Shown here: positions 45,350 through 53,934 of the stretch, piece after piece
How positions within the stretch are numbered: the stretch's first letter is position 1
How the letters are laid out: each line of letters opens with the position of its first letter
From: Gammaproteobacteria bacterium
Lineage (GTDB): Bacteria; Pseudomonadota; Gammaproteobacteria; Enterobacterales; Neiellaceae
Reading direction: 5' to 3'
Assembly (NCBI GenBank): GCA_017425245.1
Contig: JAFOOX010000062.1
Location: forward strand, 1-62,307
Length of the DNA stretch: 62,307 nucleotides
Notes under the pieces: model-generated
What the model saw: only the letters and a program-made list of their open reading frames with translations
Database searches by the model: none
Told to the model about the DNA's origin: nothing
Translations under genes and position numbers: made by a program

Positions 45350-45511
45350 GTTCAATTCCTTGAGTGTCAAAACGGGCCTTTGGGAAAAGGGCAACATCGG
45401 GTGGTACCGGAACGGTCAGAGGCCGGCGGGATGTGCGCTGCCATTGAGCCAGAAGCTGGGGCCCGAGCGCTACTGGTTGCGGGCTGGATCACAAAATAAA
45501 GTTGTATCAGC

Positions 45512-47779
45512 TCAGGCGCTGGCGCTATTGGCATCCGGCAGTTCCATGCGCCCGCCGCTTTTGCGCAACAGAGCCACCATGCTGGCTTCATCCATTGGCT
45601 TGCCAAGCAGATAACCCTGACAAACTTCGCATTGCATTGCTGACAGAATACGCAGTTGTGATTCGCTTTCGACCCCTTCGGCGATCACTTCCAGACCCAG
45701 GTTATGGGCGATGGTGATGATGGCGCTGGCCATCTGCCGGTCTTCCAGCGAGCTCTCCAGATCCTTGACGAAGGTACGGTCGATCTTGAGGCTGGTGAGC
45801 GGGAACTGCTTGAGGTAGGCCAGCGATGAATAGCCGGTGCCGAAATCATCCAGCGCCAGTTGTACGCCGAGCTGACGAATCGCCTGCATGGTGGCAATGG
45901 CCAGCCCTGGTGACTGCATCACCGAACCCTCGGTGATCTCCAGCTCCAGCGCGCGCGGCGGCAGCCCGGTCTCTTCCAGAATCTGGCTAACCCGGTCACC
46001 GAAATCTTCAAGCTCCAGCTGACGGGCCGACAAGTTGACGGCGATACGGCCGGTGAACAAGCCCGCCTCGCGCCAGCGCTGGGCGGTGCGGCAAGCCTGG
46101 CGCAGGACCCATTCGCCGATGTCGACAATCAGCCCGGATTCTTCGGCCAGGGCAATGAACTCACCAGGATAGATCAAGCCACGTTCAGGGTGGCGCAGCC
46201 GGATCAGCACCTCCATGCCGATCATCTGCGCCCGCTCAATCGCATACTGCGGTTGGTAGTGCAGCTCAAAGGTGTTGGCCTGCATGCTGTTACGCAGCAG
46301 CGCTTCAAGTTGAATACGGCGGATCGCCTGCTCGTTCATTGACTCGCTGAAAAACTGTGAGCGGTTGGCACCCGAAGACTTGGCGTGGTACATCGCGGTG
46401 TCGGCTTTCTTGAGCAGATCTTCGGTGGTTTGGCCGTCCAATGGGTAGAGGGCGATACCAACACTGGAGGTGACAAAGATATCGGTCTGCTCGACGTGGA
46501 ATGGCTCTTTGAGCGAGGTCAGGGCCCGCTTGGCCACCTCTGTCAGGTTGGCGATGCTGTTGTTGCCCTCAATGACAATGGCGAACTCGTCACCCCCGAG
46601 GCGATAGAGGGTGTCGTTGCTGCGGCAGCAGCGTTTGAGCCGCTCGGCCACCGCACACAGCAATTTGTCGCCGGCCATATGGCCGAGGGAATCATTGATC
46701 TTCTTGAAGTTGTCGAGATCAAAGACCATCAGGGCGTGTGGCTGGCGACGGCGGGTCAGGTGCTGATGGTTGGCGTAAAACAGGCTGCGGTTGGGCAGTT
46801 CGGTGAGGGTGTCTGAATTGGCCAGCTTGAGCAGTTCCTGCTCGGTGCGCTTGCGTTCGGTGATGTCAGAGAACACCCCCACAAAGTGTGAGGCCTCGCC
46901 ATGTTCGTCGGCGATGGCGTCGATGGTCATCTCCATCAAAAAGGCGCTGCCATCGGCTCGATTTTCTTCCAACTCGCCGACCCAGCGGCCCGTCTTGGTC
47001 AGGGTCTTTTTAACCTGATCGGTGAACTGCTGCGGATAGCGCGAAAAAAGCAGGCTGCTACCGAGGATCTGATCCCGCTCAAACCCGGTGATGCGGCCGA
47101 AGGCGCGGTTGATATCGACGATCTGGAAGTGGCGATCAAGGATCACCACGCCATCCGAGATGTGCTCTAAGGTACGGGCAAACAGGCGGTGCTGTTCTGA
47201 TGACTGCATCAGGTGGCTGACATCGGTCAGGGTGCCGGCCATGCGCAGGGGCTGGCCCAAGCCGTCGCGTTCGAGCACGGCGCCGCGGTCAAGAATCCAG
47301 CGCCAGCCTTCGTCCTGCTTGATGCGATAGGTTGCTTGGTATTGCTCATGATCCCCCTTAAGACAGCCTGTGATGGCGTTAGTGACCCGAAGCAAATCCT
47401 TTGGATGAACCGTGGCGCCTACTTGCTCATCGCTACAGCGTATTGAATCAAAAGGAAAGCTGTGCCAGTGCCGACCGCGATGCAGGTGTTTTGATTCAAT
47501 CTGCCAGTCCCACCATTCATCACCAGCAGCCCGCATTGGCTGCTGTGAACAGTGTAAGGTCTTAGCGTGGTTGCGACGTGGCCCACGCAGTAAGGTCAGT
47601 ACCAGTAGTAACAGTAATACCACTGACAGCAGCCAAGGCGACCAGCTGCCAGCAGCATCGGCGTTGGCGAACGCCGGCGACCACGACAACAACCCCCACA
47701 GAACGGGGGCTGAACGTGAGACGCTGACTCCGCGGTGCAAAGGGCAAATCTTGAGCACGGTATACCCTGTTTGGCACAC
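45512..47779 (-). CDS. PAS-GGDEF-EAL cyclic-di-GMP signalling protein
   Basis: A 755-residue protein. A signal-like segment and one helix (SWSPWLLSVVLLLLLVLTLL, about 45-65) anchor it, then two PAS/PAC domains (about 100-195 and 200-320). The GGDEF domain is intact (YRLGGDEFAIVIEG), so it may make c-di-GMP. The EAL domain has DDFGTGYSS, KIDRTFV and EGVES, but its signature reads MEVLIR, with Val in the middle of EAL; this variant occurs in active enzymes too. Start GTG 47779 is the first in-frame start; a later GTG at 47758 is possible. It is monocistronic. Confidence 0.9.
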   Translation of the reverse strand: MCQTGYTVLKICPLHRGVSVSRSAPVLWGLLSWSPAFANADAAGSWSPWLLSVVLLLLLVLTLLRGPRRNHAKTLHCSQQPMRAAGDEWWDWQIESKHLHRGRHWHSFPFDSIRCSDEQVGATVHPKDLLRVTNAITGCLKGDHEQYQATYRIKQDEGWRWILDRGAVLERDGLGQPLRMAGTLTDVSHLMQSSEQHRLFARTLEHISDGVVILDRHFQIVDINRAFGRITGFERDQILGSSLLFSRYPQQFTDQVKKTLTKTGRWVGELEENRADGSAFLMEMTIDAIADEHGEASHFVGVFSDITERKRTEQELLKLANSDTLTELPNRSLFYANHQHLTRRRQPHALMVFDLDNFKKINDSLGHMAGDKLLCAVAERLKRCCRSNDTLYRLGGDEFAIVIEGNNSIANLTEVAKRALTSLKEPFHVEQTDIFVTSSVGIALYPLDGQTTEDLLKKADTAMYHAKSSGANRSQFFSESMNEQAIRRIQLEALLRNSMQANTFELHYQPQYAIERAQMIGMEVLIRLRHPERGLIYPGEFIALAEESGLIVDIGEWVLRQACRTAQRWREAGLFTGRIAVNLSARQLELEDFGDRVSQILEETGLPPRALELEITEGSVMQSPGLAIATMQAIRQLGVQLALDDFGTGYSSLAYLKQFPLTSLKIDRTFVKDLESSLEDRQMASAIITIAHNLGLEVIAEGVESESQLRILSAMQCEVCQGYLLGKPMDEASMVALLRKSGGRMELPDANSASA

Positions 47780-47943
47780 GACTCAGCAGACTGATTATTA
47801 AGTGGTTATGTCTGCGAGTCGGAGGTCATCGCTGGCCACCTTACTGGCTCTACCAGTCCCGTACAAGTCGCCGGTAACAATTTGCCAACCTTGTCAAAAC
47901 AAACAGTTCGGTAGCGTCGAAAGTCTGAACAGCTGTGACTTCG

Positions 47944-50727
47944 TCAACGGATCACAAAACGCTCAGCCGTCAACCGGAACTCCTCGGCACGGGTGAGCTG
48001 GGTGCCGTCGCGTAACAGTGGCGCGTCACGGTGGCGCTGACCACAACCGGCGATCACCAAGCGATCGCTGTTGCGGCGTTTGAGCCGCTCCATGACGAAT
48101 GTCAGCAGCTCATTACGGTCAAGGTTGTCGATGGCCGCAGCGACCTGCTGGCGCTGGTTAAAGCTGAAGTCCTTGTTACCAATGCTCACCCACTGGTTCT
48201 GGGCGCGCATGCGCAGGCCGGTTTCCTGCTCAGTAAATTGGTGGGCCAAGGTCTGTTTGGCGCCGTGCCACTGCAGATCGGTGATCTCCAACAGGGCATA
48301 GCCGAAGCGACCCAAGAACTCGTCCACGGCCGTCAGCATCTCCTGGGGGCTGACGGTGGGCGATTGCAGATAGCAGACCAGACCGGGGTGGCGGTTCATC
48401 GGCAGGTAACCGGTACCGATCATGTAACCGAGTTGGCGGCGGGTGCGCAGCTCATGAAAGAACGGTGAGGCGATAAGATGGTTGAGCATGGCGAAGATCG
48501 CCACCTGCGGTGGTGTCGATAGTTGCGACTGGTAATAGACCACCAGCGCCGAGTCGTTGTGTTCCAACTGCAGCTGATGCGTCAGTGAACCATAGCCGCC
48601 GATATTGATCAGCTCACGTGGGCAGTCACTGGTTGGCGATGCGGCCTCAAACACCCGGCTTGATAACTGACGGCCAAGCAGACGCGCATCACTGGCAGTC
48701 CAGTCACCGCTGACCAAAATTTCCAGATGGAGCTGTTTTTCACATTCGTGCAGGTAGCGTTGCAGGTCATCAACGGACACGGTTTCCAGCGCATCGGCCA
48801 GGGTTTTCGGCAAGGGGCTGGAGGGCTGGACCAAGGCAGAGAGTTCGCCGAACAGCTGGGTCAGTGGCGGTGCCTGACGTGAATTGCGCCAGCTTTGCAA
48901 CAGCTGAGCGTGAACCCGCTCGAATGCACTTTCGTCGATCTGGCGCTGCCAGATATGGCTGACCAGATTATCGATGAGGGCGGCTTGACGGCAGGAAAAA
49001 CCGCCGACGCTCAGGGTAAACCCGCACTGGTGGGCGTACAGTGAGTGGTGGAGCCCAGCGGCTTCCGCCGGGCAGGCCAGCGGTGCCAGCTGTTCGTTAC
49101 GCAATTCTACTGCGGCTCGCAGCATGGCAATGTGGCGTGGATGGTGATCGATACGCGGGCTGTCGAGGCTGATGTAAACGTAGCCCTTCGGCAGACGGAA
49201 CTGATGGTCCTGGTGGTGCCACAGCCGCAAGCCCTCGCGTTCTTCCAGTCGTTCAGGTATCGCACTGGGTTCACCCTGGAGGGGGTAAGGCTGTAGTCGT
49301 TCAACCACATAGGGGTTACGTTCTGGCAGCTGGATCGCCGGTAATAGCGGGCCCGGCCGCTGCCATTGCTGCTGAACGAGGGCGGGCAATGGGGTGATGG
49401 CATACGGCGTTTGATACCAAGGGCTGACATGGGGCGTCGGCAGGTTTGGCATCAGGCGGCTCAGGCGACAGCGGTCGGCGGTCATCTGATCAAGTAGTCC
49501 AAGCGCGCTCTGACGGTCGAAGTTGTCCATGCGATAGTCGCCGATGATCAGATCCTCGGCCGGATAGACCTGCTGATTGAGGGCCAGCTGCTGGACGATA
49601 TCCACCGCTTTGCCGCGCTCGGCAAAATCGAACTGCTGACGCAGCAGGATCGACCGCTCCTGATAACGCCAGGGTTCAAGGCCACGCTTGCGGATGGTAT
49701 CGAGGTGAGCAAACAGCTGCTCGACCACGGCCTGATAACAGGTGGCGCCGTCGTCGGTGAGCAGCAGGTCGATGGCGAAATCGTAATAATTGCTGCCGCG
49801 TACGCCGACACCACTGCTCAGCTGATTGACCCAGCCGCGTCGTTGCAGGGCAGCCAGCAGGCTCGACGGGCTTTCTTCACCCAAGAGGTGGGCGATCAAG
49901 GCTGTTGGTTTGGTTCGGTAGTGGGGCTGCTGAGGCGGCAACGGGAACACCAGCGACAAGCGGTTGCTATGTTTGAGCGGGGTAACGTCGATGCGAATAC
50001 CCAGATCACAGTCGCGGTAAAGTGGCGGCAGCATTGTTTGAATGTGACGGCCTGGACGTACTGAACCGAAATGGCGTTCGGCCACTGCCGCTAGCTCACT
50101 GAGGGGATGAGGACCAAGCAGCGCCCCGTTGAGACTGCCGGCGTGAAAATGGCGCTCGAAATGGTGACGCAGCTGCTCGCTTAGGTCGCGGCCACCGCCG
50201 GCCAGCGTCTCTGCGTTGCCGACGGCAAACTTGGCAAAGGGGTGGTCAGGATTACAGCTGGCCTTGTGGACATCGAGTAATCGTCTTCCCTCATCGCGCA
50301 GCTTGGCGCGATACTCGGCATCGATCGCTTGACGCTCTCGTTCGACCCATTCTGGTTCCAGCAGGGGGGCATAGAAGAATGGACCGAACTGACGCAGGGC
50401 ATCGTCAAGATGGGCGTTGTCGATCTCAAGGAAGTAGCAACTCTGCTCAGTGCCGGTCCATGCGTTGTGGTGGCCGCCGTGGCTTTCGATGAATTTGTGG
50501 TAATTTCCCACCCGCGGATAGGGCTCAGTGCCAAGAAACAGCATGTGTTCGAGCAGATGGCCAAGGCCGGCCCGCTCAACTGGATCATTGAAGTAACCGC
50601 AGCGCACGCTCATGGCACAGGCGGAGCGTTGGCTCTGCGGGTCGGATATCAGGGTGAACTGCAGACCATTGGTTAGGGTGAACAGCTGATATTGACGGCC
50701 GTCTGCCAATCCTTGACGTATGGTCAT
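47944..50727 (-). CDS. M16 (insulinase/pitrilysin-like) zinc metalloprotease
   Basis: A 927-residue single-chain M16A protease. The inverted zinc motif is HLLEHMLFLGTE near residue 59, preceded by FNDPVERAGLG, and ERERQAIDAEYRAKLRDEGR supplies the distal glutamate. HHNAWTGTEQSCYFLEI is the usual substrate-cleft block, and three further inactive M16 repeats follow (LRTRRQLGYMIGTGYLPM). It resembles E. coli protease III but lacks a signal peptide, so it is probably cytoplasmic. It is divergent from sixA, as in related gammaproteobacteria. Confidence 0.92.
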   Translation of the reverse strand: MTIRQGLADGRQYQLFTLTNGLQFTLISDPQSQRSACAMSVRCGYFNDPVERAGLGHLLEHMLFLGTEPYPRVGNYHKFIESHGGHHNAWTGTEQSCYFLEIDNAHLDDALRQFGPFFYAPLLEPEWVERERQAIDAEYRAKLRDEGRRLLDVHKASCNPDHPFAKFAVGNAETLAGGGRDLSEQLRHHFERHFHAGSLNGALLGPHPLSELAAVAERHFGSVRPGRHIQTMLPPLYRDCDLGIRIDVTPLKHSNRLSLVFPLPPQQPHYRTKPTALIAHLLGEESPSSLLAALQRRGWVNQLSSGVGVRGSNYYDFAIDLLLTDDGATCYQAVVEQLFAHLDTIRKRGLEPWRYQERSILLRQQFDFAERGKAVDIVQQLALNQQVYPAEDLIIGDYRMDNFDRQSALGLLDQMTADRCRLSRLMPNLPTPHVSPWYQTPYAITPLPALVQQQWQRPGPLLPAIQLPERNPYVVERLQPYPLQGEPSAIPERLEEREGLRLWHHQDHQFRLPKGYVYISLDSPRIDHHPRHIAMLRAAVELRNEQLAPLACPAEAAGLHHSLYAHQCGFTLSVGGFSCRQAALIDNLVSHIWQRQIDESAFERVHAQLLQSWRNSRQAPPLTQLFGELSALVQPSSPLPKTLADALETVSVDDLQRYLHECEKQLHLEILVSGDWTASDARLLGRQLSSRVFEAASPTSDCPRELINIGGYGSLTHQLQLEHNDSALVVYYQSQLSTPPQVAIFAMLNHLIASPFFHELRTRRQLGYMIGTGYLPMNRHPGLVCYLQSPTVSPQEMLTAVDEFLGRFGYALLEITDLQWHGAKQTLAHQFTEQETGLRMRAQNQWVSIGNKDFSFNQRQQVAAAIDNLDRNELLTFVMERLKRRNSDRLVIAGCGQRHRDAPLLRDGTQLTRAEEFRLTAERFVIR

Positions 50728-50830
50728 GCGTTGGATCTATAAGGACAGGTTCACAGATACTAGACGACGATCTCGTCGCCGTGACAGGGGGCCTGATATA
50801 AGAAGCGCCGAACATGCGGGAGAGTTCACA

Positions 50831-51322
50831 TTGACTCAAGCAGTAACGACAACGCAGATCTACATCATGCGCCATGGCCAGGCCGAAGAGCTGGCAGGCC
50901 GTGACCGGGATCGGGCGTTGACCCGTGAAGGCCAGCAAGAGACGCGCGAGATCGCCCGTTGGTTGGCGGTGCAGAATCAAGTGCCTACTCATGCCTTGGT
51001 TAGCCCTTATCTGCGGGCTCGCCAAACCTTCGAATTGGTCAACCACGAACTGCGCATACCGGCACGTCAGGTCAGTACGCTCGACGAGCTGACGCCGCAC
51101 GGCGATCCGGCGATGGTGCGCGATTACCTGTTTGCCCTGAACCAGCAGCGCTTGAGCGCGGTGCTGATCGTGGCCCACATGCCACTGGTCAGCTTTCTGG
51201 TTGAACTGCTGGACCCGCGCCAAGTTCCCCCGATGTTTCCCACTTCAGGTCTGGCGCTGGTCCGTTTTGATGGCGATCGCGGCGACTATCGCGGTCTGCG
51301 TTCGCCGACACCTGCTTACTAG
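50831..51322 (+). CDS. sixA: Phosphohistidine phosphatase
   Basis: A 163-residue histidine-phosphatase-fold enzyme that removes phosphate from histidine in phosphorelay and phosphotransferase proteins. It has TTQIYIMRHGQAEE (RHG with nucleophile His), TREGQQETREIARWL, ALVSPYLRARQTFEL and VAHMPLVSFLVELL (second His). TTG 50831 has GGGAGAG six bases upstream and keeps the first beta-strand; the first ATG (50867) falls directly on MRHG and would remove it. TTG is therefore the likely start. Confidence 0.9.
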   Translation: MTQAVTTTQIYIMRHGQAEELAGRDRDRALTREGQQETREIARWLAVQNQVPTHALVSPYLRARQTFELVNHELRIPARQVSTLDELTPHGDPAMVRDYLFALNQQRLSAVLIVAHMPLVSFLVELLDPRQVPPMFPTSGLALVRFDGDRGDYRGLRSPTPAY

Positions 51323-51328
51323 CCCTCA

Positions 51329-52204
51329 TCAGGCCAGTTCCAGCCGCTGCATACCCGCTTCACCTAACCAGTAGCCATTGCATTCGTCGTCTGTCAGCGG
51401 CCAGGCCGACGGGGTCTGACGCTGGGCGGCGGCTGCTGCAATGATGGTGGTGTCCGGTTCAGACAGCGACAAACGCACACCATCGATGGCGCCACGCCAG
51501 CTATCCAGTTCTGGCAGCAGGTTGGCACGCTTGGCTGACTGGGTCTGAATGCCGTTGAGACGCAGCAGATCGGTGCCATCTTGGGCGGTAACCACTCGCC
51601 CTTGTGGGTAGTTAATACAGCATTTTTCGCAGCGATCCTTGGGGCGGTTTTCGGAACGGGCGGTAAAGCAGCGGGCCGAGTAGGCCAGCGGCAAGTAACC
51701 CCAGCCAAACAGCTCTACCTCAAAGCGTTGGCGCAGACCACGTTCTTCAGCCTGGCTGAGCAGCAAGGCGAGCTGGCGGCGCGGCAGTTCAACCGGCGGT
51801 ACCCAACGCACCATGCCTGATTCCAGCAGCACCTGCAGGGTGTCGATGTTGTAGACATTGAGCGCCGGCCCGGCCACAAAGGGCCGCCCCAGCTCGTGAC
51901 AGCGCTGGACAACCCCTAGATCGTTGGCCTCGATCAGCACACCGCTGGTGAGCAATGGTTCGAGCTGGTCGAGTTCGGCCCGATCGCTGATCAGGGCGAG
52001 GGTTGAGAGCACCACCTCCTTGCCCGCCTGCTGCAGCTCGTCCGCCAGCCGCAGATAATCCTGAACGGTTAGTTCCCGGCGCTTGGTGCAGACCGTTTCC
52101 CCCAGATACACACGGTCGATGGCGCTGCTGGCGACCGCCTCGTAGAACGCCATCGCTGTGGCACGGGGCCAGTAATAGAGCACGGGGCCGAGAGTTAACT
52201 GCAT
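51329..52204 (-). CDS. ubiV: Oxygen-independent ubiquinone hydroxylation protein UbiV (U32 family)
   Basis: A 291-residue U32-family protein that with UbiU hydroxylates the ubiquinone ring without oxygen. Four cysteines suited to a [4Fe-4S] cluster are visible: GETVCTKRR near residue 39, ARCFTARS, and RCEKCCINYP. RVYLGETVCTKRRELTVQDY near the N-terminus is typical of UbiV. ATG 52204 lies 13 bases after the ubiU stop; longer readings enter ubiU. Both are on the minus strand, divergent from ubiT. Confidence 0.93.
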   Translation of the reverse strand: MQLTLGPVLYYWPRATAMAFYEAVASSAIDRVYLGETVCTKRRELTVQDYLRLADELQQAGKEVVLSTLALISDRAELDQLEPLLTSGVLIEANDLGVVQRCHELGRPFVAGPALNVYNIDTLQVLLESGMVRWVPPVELPRRQLALLLSQAEERGLRQRFEVELFGWGYLPLAYSARCFTARSENRPKDRCEKCCINYPQGRVVTAQDGTDLLRLNGIQTQSAKRANLLPELDSWRGAIDGVRLSLSEPDTTIIAAAAAQRQTPSAWPLTDDECNGYWLGEAGMQRLELA

Positions 52205-52217
52205 GGGTCTGCTCCGG

Positions 52218-53213
52218 TTATTGCCAAGCGCGATGATAGGCGCCAAGGGTCGTCTGGTAGCCTTCGGCAACATGGTCAAGGGCGGCCGATTCAGTGGCCA
52301 GTGGCGCAAAACTGCTGCTATCGCGGCGGCAACGATCGATGGCGTTGCGCCAGACTTTGGTGACCGCAGCGACATAGGCCGGGCTGCGCTGACGCCCCTC
52401 GATCTTGACCGAGACAATACCCATCGCCATCAGTTGGGGCAGCACTTCGATGGTGTTAAGGCTGGTTGGCTCCTCGAAGGTATGGAACAGTTGACCATCG
52501 ACCCGGTAGCGGCCCTTGCACAGGGTGGGGTAGCCGGCACTTTCACCTTTGGCGAAGCGATCGATGACCACGCCGTTGAGGCGTGACTCAAGTACTTCGC
52601 CGTCTTCTCGCCAGTCGACAAAACGGGCTGGCGAACAGGCACCGACGGTATTGGGAGATTCGCCAGTGAGGTACGAGGAGAGATAGCAGCGCCCTTCGGC
52701 CATGATGCACAGGCTGCCAAAGGCGAAAACCTCTAGCGCTACCGGGCTGCTTTGGGCCAGTTGGGCGACCTGCTTGAGAGCCAGCACCCGTGGCAGCACC
52801 ACTCGCTTGATGCCGAAACGCTCATGGTAGAAGCGGATCGCTGCGGCGTTGGTGGCCGAGGCCTGCACTGAGAGGTGAACCTCCTGCTGCGGGTAGCGGC
52901 GATGAAGATCGGCAAGCACGCCGAGATCGGCCACGATCAGCGCGTCGGCACCGGCCTCGACAGCCACATCCACCGCTTGGCCCCAGCGTCCGGCATGGTC
53001 GGCCTGGGCGAAGGTGTTGATTGCCACATGCACCTTGCGCCCGCCGCGGTGGGCGTAATCGACCGCTTCGCGCAGCCGTGGGCCACTGAAGTTGAGGCCG
53101 GCAAAATGGCGGGCGTTGGTGTCATCCTTGAGGCCGATGTAGACGGCATCAGCACCGTTATCAATGGCGGCCTTGAGAGCGGGCAGGGCGCCAGCGGGGC
53201 AGAGCAGTTCCAT
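52218..53213 (-). CDS. ubiU: Oxygen-independent ubiquinone hydroxylation protein UbiU (U32 family)
   Basis: A 331-residue partner of UbiV. The N-terminus MELLCPAGALPALKAAIDNG and the U32 block AFGSLCIMAEGRCYLSSYL, then NTVGACSPARF and GYPTLCKGRY, give the four cluster cysteines. KIEGRQRSPAYVAAVTKVWR near the C-terminus is conserved in U32 proteins. ATG 53213 opens on the conserved MELLCPAG; a TTG four codons earlier is less likely. It leads a ubiUV operon. Confidence 0.94.
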   Translation of the reverse strand: MELLCPAGALPALKAAIDNGADAVYIGLKDDTNARHFAGLNFSGPRLREAVDYAHRGGRKVHVAINTFAQADHAGRWGQAVDVAVEAGADALIVADLGVLADLHRRYPQQEVHLSVQASATNAAAIRFYHERFGIKRVVLPRVLALKQVAQLAQSSPVALEVFAFGSLCIMAEGRCYLSSYLTGESPNTVGACSPARFVDWREDGEVLESRLNGVVIDRFAKGESAGYPTLCKGRYRVDGQLFHTFEEPTSLNTIEVLPQLMAMGIVSVKIEGRQRSPAYVAAVTKVWRNAIDRCRRDSSSFAPLATESAALDHVAEGYQTTLGAYHRAWQ

Positions 53214-53270
53214 CTCAGGTTCCAAGCTGCGGCAAAAGGCGCAGTCTAACGGTGGCCCGGCCGGCCGGTT

Positions 53271-53293
53271 TTGATTTGCCTCAGTTTGATTTG
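53271..53293. promoter_or_regulatory. Weak FNR-like half-sites between ubiU and ubiT
   Basis: TTGATTTG occurs at 53271 and 53286. Each matches the left half of the FNR box TTGATnnnnATCAA, but neither has a good right half. Anaerobic control of ubiTUV is expected from other bacteria, so these are the best candidates seen, no more. Confidence 0.22.
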
Positions 53294-53357
53294 GGTCGGA
53301 CTGCCTCGATCGGTGGCTGCCTATACTGGCCGTCCTTTATCGCAGCCGAGCCTACTT

Positions 53358-53840
53358 ATGAATTCTCCTCTCTCCCTGTCGCTGCCTGCACTGCTGGCTC
53401 GTCCGTTGACACGGTTGCCTGCTGCTGTTCGTCATCAGCCACTGGCGCATCTGCTGCAGTGGGCATTGGCCCGACCGTTGGCCGAGGGTGATTTTGATTT
53501 TCTGGACGGACAGCAGCTGGCGCTGGAGATCAGCGATCTGCAGATCACGCTGGTGCTGGGTCTTGCCAACGGCAAGCTGGCGGTCAGTGATGATGACGGC
53601 ACAGCTGTGACCCGGCTCAAAGGACGCAGCGCTGCTTTGCTGCGTTTGGTGACGCGGGTTGACGATGCCGATACTCTCTTCTTCCAGCGCGAGCTGCTGT
53701 TGTCGGGCAATACCGAGATTGGTCTGGCGCTAAAAAATGCGCTGGACGGCTTGGAACATGAGCGCTTGCCGCTGCCGTTGCCGCAGCTGCTAAAGGCACT
53801 CCGTGCCGCAGTTCGAACGTTTAACCAAAAGCGTGCTTAG
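53358..53840 (+). CDS. ubiT: Ubiquinone anaerobic biosynthesis accessory factor UbiT (SCP2 domain)
   Basis: A 160-residue lipid-binding accessory factor of oxygen-independent ubiquinone synthesis. The SCP2-like domain covers about residues 35-145: FDFLDGQQLALEISDLQITL, then RLKGRSAALLRLVTRVDDAD and LFFQRELLLSGNTEIGLALK. The last of these is the usual UbiT ending block. ATG 53358 has only a weak ribosome site. It is divergent from ubiUV, the common arrangement. Confidence 0.92.
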   Translation: MNSPLSLSLPALLARPLTRLPAAVRHQPLAHLLQWALARPLAEGDFDFLDGQQLALEISDLQITLVLGLANGKLAVSDDDGTAVTRLKGRSAALLRLVTRVDDADTLFFQRELLLSGNTEIGLALKNALDGLEHERLPLPLPQLLKALRAAVRTFNQKRA

Positions 53841-53934
53841 GTCACATTTTTTGGCCGAACTTGGCGGGTTTTTTTGTGGTCTAATGCGCCAGTCCGAGCC
53901 GTTTCCCGGTCTCTTTTTCAGAGGAGCAATCTTG